Source: an uncultured Erysipelotrichaceae bacterium (GTDB lineage Bacteria; Bacillota_I; Bacilli_A; Erysipelotrichales; Coprobacillaceae). From it: a stretch of 16,433 nt of DNA. Positions 6,909 through 13,641 of this stretch are shown piece by piece. The position numbers and the translations under genes were made by a program. The stretch's first letter is position 1; each line of letters starts with the position of its first letter. Location: positions 1-16,433 of the forward strand of contig URQL01000016.1 of NCBI GenBank assembly GCA_900550005.1, in the 5' to 3' direction. The notes beneath the pieces were generated by a model. That model saw only the letters and a list, made by a program, of their open reading frames with translations. It was not told the DNA's origin and did not search any database.

Positions 6909-8966
6909 TTATTTTTTACGGGCTTCAATCACTTTTTTAGCGATTGGATCTGGTGCAATTTCATAATCTAAAAATTCTCTTGAATACGTTCCTTGACCTT
7001 GAGTCATTGCTTTTAAATCAATAGAGTAATTCATGATTTCATTTTGTGGGATTTGAGCTTCAATGCAAACTTTATCATCTTGGTGATCCACATTGATGAC
7101 ACGTCCACGTTTTTTATTGAAATCGCCCATGATATCTCCAGTAAATTCATCATCAACAAGAACTTTCATGGTTACATAAGGTTCAAGAATTACAGGTTTT
7201 GCTTTAGCGATCCCTTCTTTAAAAGCCATGGATGTAGCGGTTTTAAAAGCCATTTCTGAAGAATCGACATTATGATAACTTCCATCCACGAGTGTTGCTT
7301 TAATACCAATAACTGGATATCCGGCTAATACCCCTTCTTTAACACTTTCTTGTAATCCTTTTTCAACAGCAGGGAAGTAAGCTTTAGGGACAGCACCACC
7401 AAAGATTTTTTCTTCAAAGATGTAAGGTTTATCTAATTGTAATGAGGGTTCAAAAACAATTTCAACATCTCCATATTGACCATGACCACCAGATTGTTTT
7501 TTAAATTTAGAACGTTGAGTAACACTAGAACGAATCGTTTCACGATAAGGAATGATCACTTCTTCTAATTTAACATCAATTTTAAATTTATTTTTTAATT
7601 TAGATACAACAATATCTAAGTGTTGATCTCCCATACCCGAAATGAGTTGTTGTTTTGTTTCAGGATCTGTGACAAATCGTAAAGTTGGATCTTCTTCAAG
7701 TAGACGGTTTATCGCATTGGCGATTTTTTCTTCATTATCTTTACCTACAGGAACAATAGCTTTGGTATAGTAAGGTGTAGGAAATTCGATTGGTTCATAA
7801 TAAACTAAATAATCTAGAGGACAAAGAGTATCGTTTGTACTTGTATTTTGTAATTTAGATACAGCGCCAATATCACCAGCATAAAGTGTATCCACTTCGA
7901 TCAATTCTTTTCCTTTCATAGTATAAAGCTTATTGATTTTTTCAATCTCTTTTGTTTTAGAATTATAAAGAGTTGTTCCATTTTGAATTGAACCAGTCAT
8001 GATTTTTAATAAAGAGATTCTTCCAACAAAAGGATCAGCAATCGTTTTAAATACAAAGGCTGTTCCTGGTAAGCTTTCATTATAACCAATAATATCTTGA
8101 TCATTATTGCTTAAATCATTCACGATAAAAGAGTTACATGTATCTGCACTTGATGGGAAGAAAGCGACGATAGAATTAAGTAAAATATGGATTCCAATCA
8201 TTTCAGTACCACATAAAACTGGAATAATGGTTTTATTCATAACCCCTTGACGTAAAGCCCATGAGATTTCTTCTTTACTAAAAGGTTCTCCATTAAAATA
8301 TTTTTCTAATAATTCATCACTTGAATTGGCTACCGCTTCATCAATCATTTCTTTTACGGGATTGACTTGATCCCACATTGAATCAGGGATTGGGCAAGGA
8401 ATCGTTTGTTCTCCTTGGAATAGACGTCCTTCCATTTTAGCAACATTGACATAACCAATCATTTTATTTCCTTCCATAATTGGAACTTGGATTGGAGCAA
8501 TTGCTTTACCAAAGGTTTCTTTTAATTCGTTAAGTTTAACATCATAAGCACTATTAGGATCATCTAAACCATTAATATAAATCATATGAGGTAAGTCTTT
8601 TGTTTTTTCCATGGCTTGTTTTGTGCCAATCGTAATTCCTTTTGTTGCAGGAACAATGATGAGAGCAGATTCAGCTGCTTTAATAGCTTCTAAAGTTTCA
8701 CCAACAAAATCAATATTACCTGGTGTATCTAATAAATTGATTTTACAATTATCCCATTCTACAGGAATAATGGTTGTGTTGATAGACATTTTTCTTTTGA
8801 TTTCTTCATTATCATAATCGGAAATGGTATTTCCTTCGTTAATTTTTCCTGTTTTTTTACTTCCTCCAGAACGATAAACCATACCTTCAATAACACTGGT
8901 TTTACCGCTTCCTGAATGTCCTAAAACAACGACATTTCCGATTTCATTAGAGTGATATGTTTTCAT
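6909..8966 (-). CDS. elongation factor G-like GTPase paralogue (EF-G2-type)
   Basis: This is a translational GTPase with full EF-G architecture (685 residues, near the normal ~690) but not canonical EF-G. The P-loop at 16-23 is GHSGSGKT instead of AHIDAGKT. The G3 motif is DTPGN (80-84) where EF-G has DTPGH, so the catalytic His is Asn. G4 is NGLD (132-135) instead of NKMD. Later EF-G-like domains are recognisable, including the GGHGQYGDV block of domain IV and PYVTMKV in domain V. The frame is open to 9044, but the good Shine-Dalgarno AAGGAAGGTG just before the ATG at 8966 and the position of the G1 domain fix the start there. It is monocistronic, with candidate promoter and terminator. Such paralogues occur beside fusA in many bacteria; their role is unclear. 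It is not a TetM-type gene on any visible evidence. Confidence 0.9.
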   Translation of the reverse strand: MKTYHSNEIGNVVVLGHSGSGKTSVIEGMVYRSGGSKKTGKINEGNTISDYDNEEIKRKMSINTTIIPVEWDNCKINLLDTPGNIDFVGETLEAIKAAESALIIVPATKGITIGTKQAMEKTKDLPHMIYINGLDDPNSAYDVKLNELKETFGKAIAPIQVPIMEGNKMIGYVNVAKMEGRLFQGEQTIPCPIPDSMWDQVNPVKEMIDEAVANSSDELLEKYFNGEPFSKEEISWALRQGVMNKTIIPVLCGTEMIGIHILLNSIVAFFPSSADTCNSFIVNDLSNNDQDIIGYNESLPGTAFVFKTIADPFVGRISLLKIMTGSIQNGTTLYNSKTKEIEKINKLYTMKGKELIEVDTLYAGDIGAVSKLQNTSTNDTLCPLDYLVYYEPIEFPTPYYTKAIVPVGKDNEEKIANAINRLLEEDPTLRFVTDPETKQQLISGMGDQHLDIVVSKLKNKFKIDVKLEEVIIPYRETIRSSVTQRSKFKKQSGGHGQYGDVEIVFEPSLQLDKPYIFEEKIFGGAVPKAYFPAVEKGLQESVKEGVLAGYPVIGIKATLVDGSYHNVDSSEMAFKTATSMAFKEGIAKAKPVILEPYVTMKVLVDDEFTGDIMGDFNKKRGRVINVDHQDDKVCIEAQIPQNEIMNYSIDLKAMTQGQGTYSREFLDYEIAPDPIAKKVIEARKK

Positions 8967-9006
8967 ATAAGATTCACCTTCCTTAAATAAATTATTTGTT
9001 ATCTTT

Positions 9007-9034
9007 ATTTTAGCACAAATGATTAAATAGTAAA
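9007..9034 (-). promoter_or_regulatory. candidate promoter of the EF-G paralogue gene
   Basis: On the minus strand, TTTACT, a 16-base spacer and TAAAAT end about 40 bases before the start codon at 8966. The -10 is good and the -35 fair. It lies just after the terminator of the deacetylase gene, so a separate transcript is likely. Confidence 0.45.
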
Positions 9035-9053
9035 GCGGTTTCAAACAAATAAT

Positions 9054-9086
9054 AAAAAAAGCTAAAACAGTTAAAAAACTATTTTA
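9054..9086 (-). terminator. intrinsic terminator of the LmbE-like unit, containing the stop codon
   Basis: A 10-bp stem (9077-9086 with 9063-9072, one G-U pair on the minus strand) and a 4-nt loop are followed by GC and seven T residues (complement of 9054-9060). The TAG stop of the upstream gene (9079-9081) lies inside the first arm of the stem. Confidence 0.85.
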
Positions 9087-9837
9087 TCTTCGTTTGTAAA
9101 GATTTGGGTAAAGCAAAACAATGTGTGTGAACACGAGAAAGAAGTTTATAACTTTCAATTCGTTTATGAGGTGTATCACTTGCATGAAAAGCAAAGATTT
9201 GGTCATAAAGTTGGATCGTTGTTTCATCAATTTGTGAATGATGCGCTTTGATTGCTTGAAGCTTTTGTTCGTAAACCTCGCTGATATCCACGATCGTATT
9301 TTCATCGTCTGTAAAATAAAAACCGATAATTTCAGGTGAAAATGCATCTTCATGAACGATTTGTTCATGATAAGGATAGTAAAATTGACCTGAACGCATA
9401 AAAGCTTCTTTTACAGCTTTTCCCACTTGAATGTGGATTGGATGCATTTCATTTTTTAAAGCATCATCAACTGTAAATAGAGCTTGTGGGCGAACTTGTC
9501 GAATTATTTTCACAAGATCTTCAACCAATTTTTCGTGAGTAAATGGATTTTGATCATGGTAACCTAAGTCACCTAAATTGATGGTATGTGTTATTTTCAT
9601 TGCTTCGTTTGCTTCTTTTTGTCTTAATTTACCACAGGCTTCAGGAGTTAAAGAAGGATCCAAACTTCCACCTCTTCCTTGGGTAATCGTTAAACCATAA
9701 ACAGGAATTCCTTTTTGAGAAAGTAAACACATGAGCCCACCGGCACCAATTTCATTATCATCAGGATGAGGTTGGATAAATAAAGCAGACTTGATATCTT
9801 CGATTTTAGGGTAGCTAAGTAAAGAAAGAAGATCCAT
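9079..9837 (-). CDS. LmbE/PIG-L family N-acetylglucosaminyl deacetylase-like protein
   Basis: PIG-L/LmbE proteins are zinc hydrolases that remove acetyl groups from GlcNAc-type conjugates. In Bacillota the best known member, BshB, acts on GlcNAc-malate in bacillithiol synthesis. Seen: PHPDDNE at 23-29 (metal ligands His24 and Asp27, general-base candidate Asp26) and HPIH at 132-135, supplying the third ligand His135. Length 252 is normal. There is no signal peptide, so it is cytoplasmic. The substrate cannot be assigned: no bshA or bshC lies in the window, and the partner gene is an unknown membrane protein. The ATG follows the upstream stop by one base (TAA-T-ATG) with no visible Shine-Dalgarno site, so it probably depends on translational coupling. 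Confidence 0.88.
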   Translation of the reverse strand: MDLLSLLSYPKIEDIKSALFIQPHPDDNEIGAGGLMCLLSQKGIPVYGLTITQGRGGSLDPSLTPEACGKLRQKEANEAMKITHTINLGDLGYHDQNPFTHEKLVEDLVKIIRQVRPQALFTVDDALKNEMHPIHIQVGKAVKEAFMRSGQFYYPYHEQIVHEDAFSPEIIGFYFTDDENTIVDISEVYEQKLQAIKAHHSQIDETTIQLYDQIFAFHASDTPHKRIESYKLLSRVHTHCFALPKSLQTKIK

Positions 9838-9838
9838 A

Positions 9839-10294
9839 TTATAAAATGGTTCTTTCTAAATGTTCTTTTGTAACTAAAGGAAAACGAATTTTAATGTTTT
9901 TACTACCTGATCTAAAAGATAATGTATTTTTTTCATAATTGATTTTATATGTGGTTTTAACACGATACATTTCATCACGACAAATGATAGATTTTTTTGA
10001 AACAAATACCCAACGATTAATGTGTAAATAAGTTAAGACAAAGCCAATAAAATGAATAAGTAAAGAAAGTCCTTTTGATTGATTTAAACTAAAAGGAATT
10101 AAAAATTGCGCAAAAATATAAAGATTAAAAAAGTAAACTTCAATTCTTTGTAATACAGATAATTGTCGCTTAATTGAGCGATCCAATTGAAGTAACTTTC
10201 TTGTCTTGGTAAAGTCGTAAAAATAAATACCAAAAGTTGCCACTTTCAAAATTAAAATTAAACTAATTAAGAGTACATTTTTCAATGTTTTCAC
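9839..10294 (-). CDS. small membrane protein of unknown function
   Basis: I do not recognise the family. The 151-residue product has a hydrophobic N-terminal segment at ~5-25, two more membrane segments at ~53-71 and ~77-93, and then a basic, probably cytoplasmic tail (~95-151) with strand-like alternation (KINYEKNTLSFRSG). The first codon of the longest frame is GTG at 10294. A TTG at 10285 is as good or better, because AGGTG, which overlaps that GTG, lies 6 bases before the TTG. That start would give 148 residues. It is the first gene of a two-gene unit with the LmbE-like deacetylase and diverges from the spore-protein gene. The coupling hints at a shared job, perhaps at the envelope, but that is inference. 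Confidence 0.75.
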   Translation of the reverse strand: MKTLKNVLLISLILILKVATFGIYFYDFTKTRKLLQLDRSIKRQLSVLQRIEVYFFNLYIFAQFLIPFSLNQSKGLSLLIHFIGFVLTYLHINRWVFVSKKSIICRDEMYRVKTTYKINYEKNTLSFRSGSKNIKIRFPLVTKEHLERTIL

Positions 10295-10335
10295 CTGCCT
10301 TTATTTTTTATCTTAACATATTTTTAAAAAAATAA

Positions 10336-10364
10336 GTATAGAAATTTGATAAGGATACAAAATA
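10336..10364 (+). promoter_or_regulatory. sigma-G-like (forespore) promoter of the spore protein gene
   Basis: GTATA at 10336-10340, a 17-base spacer and CAAAATA at 10358-10364 match the Bacillus sigma-G pattern GHATR - about 18 - CATWHTA, with all five -35 positions and six of seven -10 positions matching. It is 26 bases upstream of the start codon of an alpha/beta SASP gene, the classic sigma-G target. Confidence 0.7.
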
Positions 10365-10389
10365 ATCGTGAAAGGAAGGTGAATTTCAA

Positions 10390-10605
10390 ATGAATTCAAA
10401 CTCAAATAGAAATAAATTAGTCGTTCCTGGAGCTAAAAATGCGATTGACCAAATGAAATACGAAATTGCTAACGAATTTGGTGTTACTCTTGGTGGCGAT
10501 ACTACTGCAAGAGCAAATGGTTCTGTTGGTGGCGAAATTACTAAACGTTTAGTAGAAATGGGTCAAAACCAAATTAAAGGACAAGGAAAATCTCAAAATC
10601 AATAA
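10390..10605 (+). CDS. alpha/beta-type small acid-soluble spore protein
   Basis: This DNA-binding protein coats and protects forespore DNA and is degraded at germination to supply amino acids. The 71-residue sequence has the standard layout: a variable N-terminus, NKLVVPGA at 8-15, the KYEIANEFGV block at 23-32 that contains the germination-protease recognition site, and the DNA-binding C-terminal block DTTARANGSVGGEITKRLV at 37-55. Shine-Dalgarno GGAAGGTG lies 8-9 bases before the ATG. The gene is monocistronic, with a sigma-G-like promoter upstream and a terminator downstream. It implies that the host makes, or recently made, endospores. Confidence 0.97.
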   Translation: MNSNSNRNKLVVPGAKNAIDQMKYEIANEFGVTLGGDTTARANGSVGGEITKRLVEMGQNQIKGQGKSQNQ

Positions 10606-10608
10606 TCG

Positions 10609-10640
10609 AAAGCACTGGTTTAAGCCAGTGTTTTTCTTTT
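10609..10640 (+). terminator. intrinsic terminator of the spore protein gene
   Basis: CACTGGT (10613-10619) pairs with GCCAGTG (10624-10630) around TTAA, extendable by A-T/G-U pairs, and is followed by TTTTTCTTTT. It begins a few bases after the SASP stop. Confidence 0.9.
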
Positions 10641-10644
10641 TATA

Positions 10645-10658
10645 AAAAAGCGTTTTCA
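10645..10658 (+). promoter_or_regulatory. catabolite-response-element-like (cre) site upstream of ackA
   Basis: AAAAAGCGTTTTCA matches 12 of 14 positions of the CcpA operator consensus TGWAARCGYTWNCW; only the first two bases differ. It is centred about 45-46 bases upstream of the candidate -10, the kind of position from which CcpA activates ackA in Bacillus subtilis. That this bacterium has CcpA is an inference. Confidence 0.55.
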
Positions 10659-10696
10659 AAAAAATGAAAAAAGTGTCATTTTCTCTTTATTTAAGG

Positions 10697-10702
10697 CATA
10701 AT
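10697..10702 (+). promoter_or_regulatory. candidate -10 element of the ackA promoter
   Basis: CATAAT lies 33 bases before the ackA start. The hexamer 17 bases upstream (TGTCAT) is a poor -35, as is common for promoters that need an activator. This fits the cre-like site further upstream. Confidence 0.4.
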
Positions 10703-10734
10703 AGAAATAGAGTTTAAGAAGTGGAGGAATTGAT

Positions 10735-11934
10735 ATGTCAATGATTATCGCGGTGAATGCAGGTAGTTCATCTTTAAAAATGCAATTATTTAAAATGCCT
10801 GGTTACGAGGTATGTGTAAAAGGAAATATTGAAAGAATCGGATTAAAAGATGGTATCGTGACTATTAAAACAAAAGATAACAAAGATGTAAGTCACGTTG
10901 ATTTTAAAGATCATAAAGAAGCTGTACACTATGTTTTGAAAATATTGGTTGAACATCATTTTATTGAATCTTTAGATGAAATTGTCGCTTGTGGACATCG
11001 TATTGTTCATGGTGGTGAATATTTTGATCAATCCGTGGAAGTGGATGAAGATGTCGAAAGCAAAGTAGAAGAATTATGTGAATTGGCTCCTTTGCACAAT
11101 CCGGCTAACTTAGTAGGTTATCGTGCTTTTAAAGAAGCTTTACCTCATGCTAAACATGTTTTTGCATTTGATACAGCTTTCCATCAAACACTTGATCCAG
11201 AACGTTATTTATATGCTTTACCTTATGAATATTATACGGATTTAAAAGTAAGAAAATATGGTGCTCATGGATTAAGTCATTATTATGTTTCACACGAAGT
11301 TATGGAATATTTAGGAAATCCTAAACATTCTCGTATTATCGTATGTCATTTAGGTAATGGAGCAAGTATTTCAGCTGTGGAAGATGGTAAATGCATCGAT
11401 ACATCAATGGGATTTACCCCATTAGCAGGGGTTATGATGGGAACCCGTTCTGGGGATGTCGATCCTTCTGTTATGCCTTATTTATGTAAAAAATTAAACA
11501 AAACACCTGATGAAGTTTTAGAAATCTACAATAAAAAATCAGGAATGCTTGGAGTATCAGGAATATCTTCTGATTCTCGTGATGTTGAAAGAGCTTTATT
11601 TAAAGATGGAGATGAAAGAGCCTTATTAACCGGTTTACTTTATGCACGTATTGTGTCAAAATATATAGGAAGCTATGTTATGGAATTAGGTGGGGTAGAT
11701 GTGATCGCCTTTACGGCTGGGGTTGGCGAAAATGTCCCTTATTTACGTGCTTTGATTATTGATAACGTAGCTCGTGCTTTAGGATGTCATTTAGACCATG
11801 AACTAAATGTTTCAAAAGAAGAAGGGAATCGTGTGATCTCTTCACCAACTTCACAAGTGGAAGTTATGGTTATTCCAACGGATGAAGAATTGGTTATTGT
11901 TAAAGATACGGCACGTATTTTAAATATTGATTAG
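10735..11934 (+). CDS. ackA: acetate kinase
   Basis: AckA interconverts acetyl phosphate + ADP and acetate + ATP, giving substrate-level ATP during fermentation or overflow. At 399 residues it has normal length. Residues matching the Methanosarcina enzyme's active site are visible: Asn8 (NAGSSSLK), Arg89 (GHRIVHGG), Asp146 (FDTAFH), His178 (AHG), Arg238 (GTRSGD) and Glu384 (PTDEE), with the HLGNGAS phosphate loop at ~205-211. The ATG at 10735 is preceded at 7 bases by GGAGG; a second in-frame ATG at 10741 is less well placed. pta is not adjacent. nrnA follows after 9 bases, so the two share a transcript. A cre-like site upstream suggests activation by CcpA when sugar is abundant. Confidence 0.98.
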   Translation: MSMIIAVNAGSSSLKMQLFKMPGYEVCVKGNIERIGLKDGIVTIKTKDNKDVSHVDFKDHKEAVHYVLKILVEHHFIESLDEIVACGHRIVHGGEYFDQSVEVDEDVESKVEELCELAPLHNPANLVGYRAFKEALPHAKHVFAFDTAFHQTLDPERYLYALPYEYYTDLKVRKYGAHGLSHYYVSHEVMEYLGNPKHSRIIVCHLGNGASISAVEDGKCIDTSMGFTPLAGVMMGTRSGDVDPSVMPYLCKKLNKTPDEVLEIYNKKSGMLGVSGISSDSRDVERALFKDGDERALLTGLLYARIVSKYIGSYVMELGGVDVIAFTAGVGENVPYLRALIIDNVARALGCHLDHELNVSKEEGNRVISSPTSQVEVMVIPTDEELVIVKDTARILNID

Positions 11935-11943
11935 GAGTGTTTT

Positions 11944-12870
11944 ATGAATATTTTTGAAATTATTGATTCGTATTCAACGATTTATATTTATCGTCATGTT
12001 AATCCTGACTATGATGCTTATGGTTCACAACTTGCCATGGCTTATATTATTAAACAATATGATCCAACTAAAAAAGTAGTTTTAAAAGGAGAAAATAATG
12101 AAGAACTTTTAAATAAATTTATTTACTCTGATTTATTTGATGAAGATTTACATCAATTGGGCTTAGCAATTGTGATCGATACAGCAAACAAAGAAAGAAT
12201 CGATGGGGAATTAATGGAAGAAAATCCAATTTTAAAAATTGACCATCATGAAGTGGTTGAAAGCTATGGAAAATGGAATATTGAAATTCCTACCAAATCT
12301 TCAGCAAGTCAAATCGTTTGTGAACTTTACCAAGAAAGTGGTTTGAAATTAATGAATTTACAAGCAGCAACATGTTTGTATTATGGAATCATTGGGGATT
12401 CAAATCGCTTTATGTATCGTAATAGTGATGCTTCCACTTTTAAAGCGGCAGCTTATCTACTTGAATGTGGGGTGCAAATTGAGTCAGTTTATCAAAGTAT
12501 GTATTTAAAGAAAGAAAAAGATTTGGAAATTCAACGTCATATTTTAAATCATTATCAAGTTAAGGGGAAAGTTGCTTATTATATTTTAATGCAAGAAGAT
12601 TTAGATCAGTTGCAAATCAGTCGTTCTAAAGGATCAGATTACGTTAACTTACTTGCAAATATTGATGAATTTGAAGTATGGATGGCGATTACGCAAAATA
12701 GTGAAGCGAACAATTATCGTGTGAGTATCCGTAGTCGTTCAACGATCATTAATGATGTAGCAATGAAGTTTAATGGTGGTGGACATCAACTTGCTAGTGG
12801 AGCAACACTTCAATCCTTAGATGAACTTGATGATTTAATTGAAGAAATTCTTCGAAAAATAAGATTATAG
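11944..12870 (+). CDS. nrnA: DHH/DHHA1 phosphoesterase, NrnA-type oligoribonuclease / pAp phosphatase
   Basis: NrnA-type proteins degrade 2-5-nt RNAs from the ends and dephosphorylate 3'-phosphoadenosine 5'-phosphate, replacing Orn in Bacillota. Seen in the 308-residue protein: NPDYDAYGS at 20-28 (metal ligands Asp22 and Asp24), VIDT with Asp79, the signature DHH at 100-102, GDSNRF with Asp152, and the C-terminal DHHA1 substrate motif GGGHQLASGA near 278-287. Length and layout are those of the stand-alone cytoplasmic enzyme, not the membrane-bound GdpP type. The Shine-Dalgarno TAGGAGTG overlaps the ackA stop codon, so the pair is an operon. The last codons form one arm of the terminator. Confidence 0.92.
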   Translation: MNIFEIIDSYSTIYIYRHVNPDYDAYGSQLAMAYIIKQYDPTKKVVLKGENNEELLNKFIYSDLFDEDLHQLGLAIVIDTANKERIDGELMEENPILKIDHHEVVESYGKWNIEIPTKSSASQIVCELYQESGLKLMNLQAATCLYYGIIGDSNRFMYRNSDASTFKAAAYLLECGVQIESVYQSMYLKKEKDLEIQRHILNHYQVKGKVAYYILMQEDLDQLQISRSKGSDYVNLLANIDEFEVWMAITQNSEANNYRVSIRSRSTIINDVAMKFNGGGHQLASGATLQSLDELDDLIEEILRKIRL

Positions 12871-12891
12871 TATTCTAATCTTATTTTTTTT
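12858..12891 (+). terminator. intrinsic terminator of ackA-nrnA, overlapping the coding end
   Basis: A perfect 10-bp stem (12858-12867 with 12876-12885) and an 8-nt loop are followed by a T-run. The 5' arm is made of the last codons of nrnA, and the stop TAG is the start of the loop. Confidence 0.92.
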
Positions 12892-12907
12892 ATTTTATAA
12901 TGAGGAT

Positions 12908-12941
12908 AGTTAAAAAACAGTTCAAATAGAATCGTTATAAT
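12908..12941 (+). promoter_or_regulatory. candidate promoter and direct repeat before the two-component genes
   Basis: A perfect TATAAT at 12936-12941 lies 20 bases before the response regulator start, without a convincing -35. Just upstream, AGTT repeats with an 11-base period (12908 and 12919). An 11-base direct repeat is the usual spacing for OmpR/PhoB-type regulators, so autoregulation is possible. Confidence 0.35.
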
Positions 12942-12961
12942 TATTTTTAGGAGGTAAGAAA

Positions 12962-13639
12962 ATGAAGGTAAAAGTATTGATTGTAGATGATGAAATTCAT
13001 ATTCGTGAACTCATCAAATTCTATTTAAATAAAGAAGGTTATGAAATCAAAGAAGCAGGAAATGGTAAAGAAGCATTGGACATTGTTGAAAATGAATTTA
13101 TTGATTTAGCGATCGTAGATGTGATGATGCCGATTATGGATGGGTATGAATTTGTTAAAGAAATGAAAGAAATTCGTGATATACCCGCTATTATGCTTAC
13201 TGCAAAAGGAACAAGTGAAGATAAACTTAAAGGTTTTGATATTGGGGTAGATGATTATGTAACCAAACCTTTTGATGCCGCTGAATTAATGGCGAGAGTG
13301 AAAACCATTTTAAAACGTTATAGTGTTAATGCTAAAAATATCATTACTATTGGAAAAACAACATTAGATGGGGATAAATATGAAATCAAACATGGAGATG
13401 AAGTGATCCATTTACCATTAAAACAATTTGAATTGGTATTTGAATTAGCAAAAAATCCAAATCAAATCTTCTCTCGTGAACAATTGATTGAAAAAATATG
13501 GGGAATGGATTACGATGGATTTGACCGTACTGTGGATGTCCATATTAAACGTATTCGTGAAAACTTACGCCAAATCGACGATTTCCATGTGGTGACTGTT
13601 CGTGGGTTAGGTTATAAAGTTGAAGTAGAAGAGAAATAA
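12962..13639 (+). CDS. OmpR/PhoB-family response regulator
   Basis: This is a DNA-binding response regulator of a two-component system. The 225 residues hold a receiver domain (~1-118) and a winged-helix DNA-binding domain (~128-222). Seen: acidic pair Asp9-Asp10, phosphoacceptor Asp53 (IVDVMMP), Thr80 (MLTAKG) and Lys102 (TKPF), then RTVDVHIKRIRENL and TVRGLGYKVE, typical of the recognition helix and wing. The Shine-Dalgarno TAGGAGGT lies 6-7 bases before the ATG. The partner kinase starts 2 bases after the stop. The sequence does not tell the stimulus; I see no feature that separates PhoP, WalR or other paralogues, so I give no symbol. Confidence 0.96.
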   Translation: MKVKVLIVDDEIHIRELIKFYLNKEGYEIKEAGNGKEALDIVENEFIDLAIVDVMMPIMDGYEFVKEMKEIRDIPAIMLTAKGTSEDKLKGFDIGVDDYVTKPFDAAELMARVKTILKRYSVNAKNIITIGKTTLDGDKYEIKHGDEVIHLPLKQFELVFELAKNPNQIFSREQLIEKIWGMDYDGFDRTVDVHIKRIRENLRQIDDFHVVTVRGLGYKVEVEEK

Positions 13640-13641
13640 TT

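Noticed and set aside
8967..9044. 26-residue N-terminal extension of the EF-G paralogue
   Set aside because: It precedes the conserved G domain, has no family counterpart, covers the candidate promoter -10, and the strong Shine-Dalgarno site points to the ATG at 8966.
9084..9368. Alternative minus-strand frame inside the LmbE-like gene
   Set aside because: It is in another frame of a gene with clear metal-binding motifs and shows no protein-family features.
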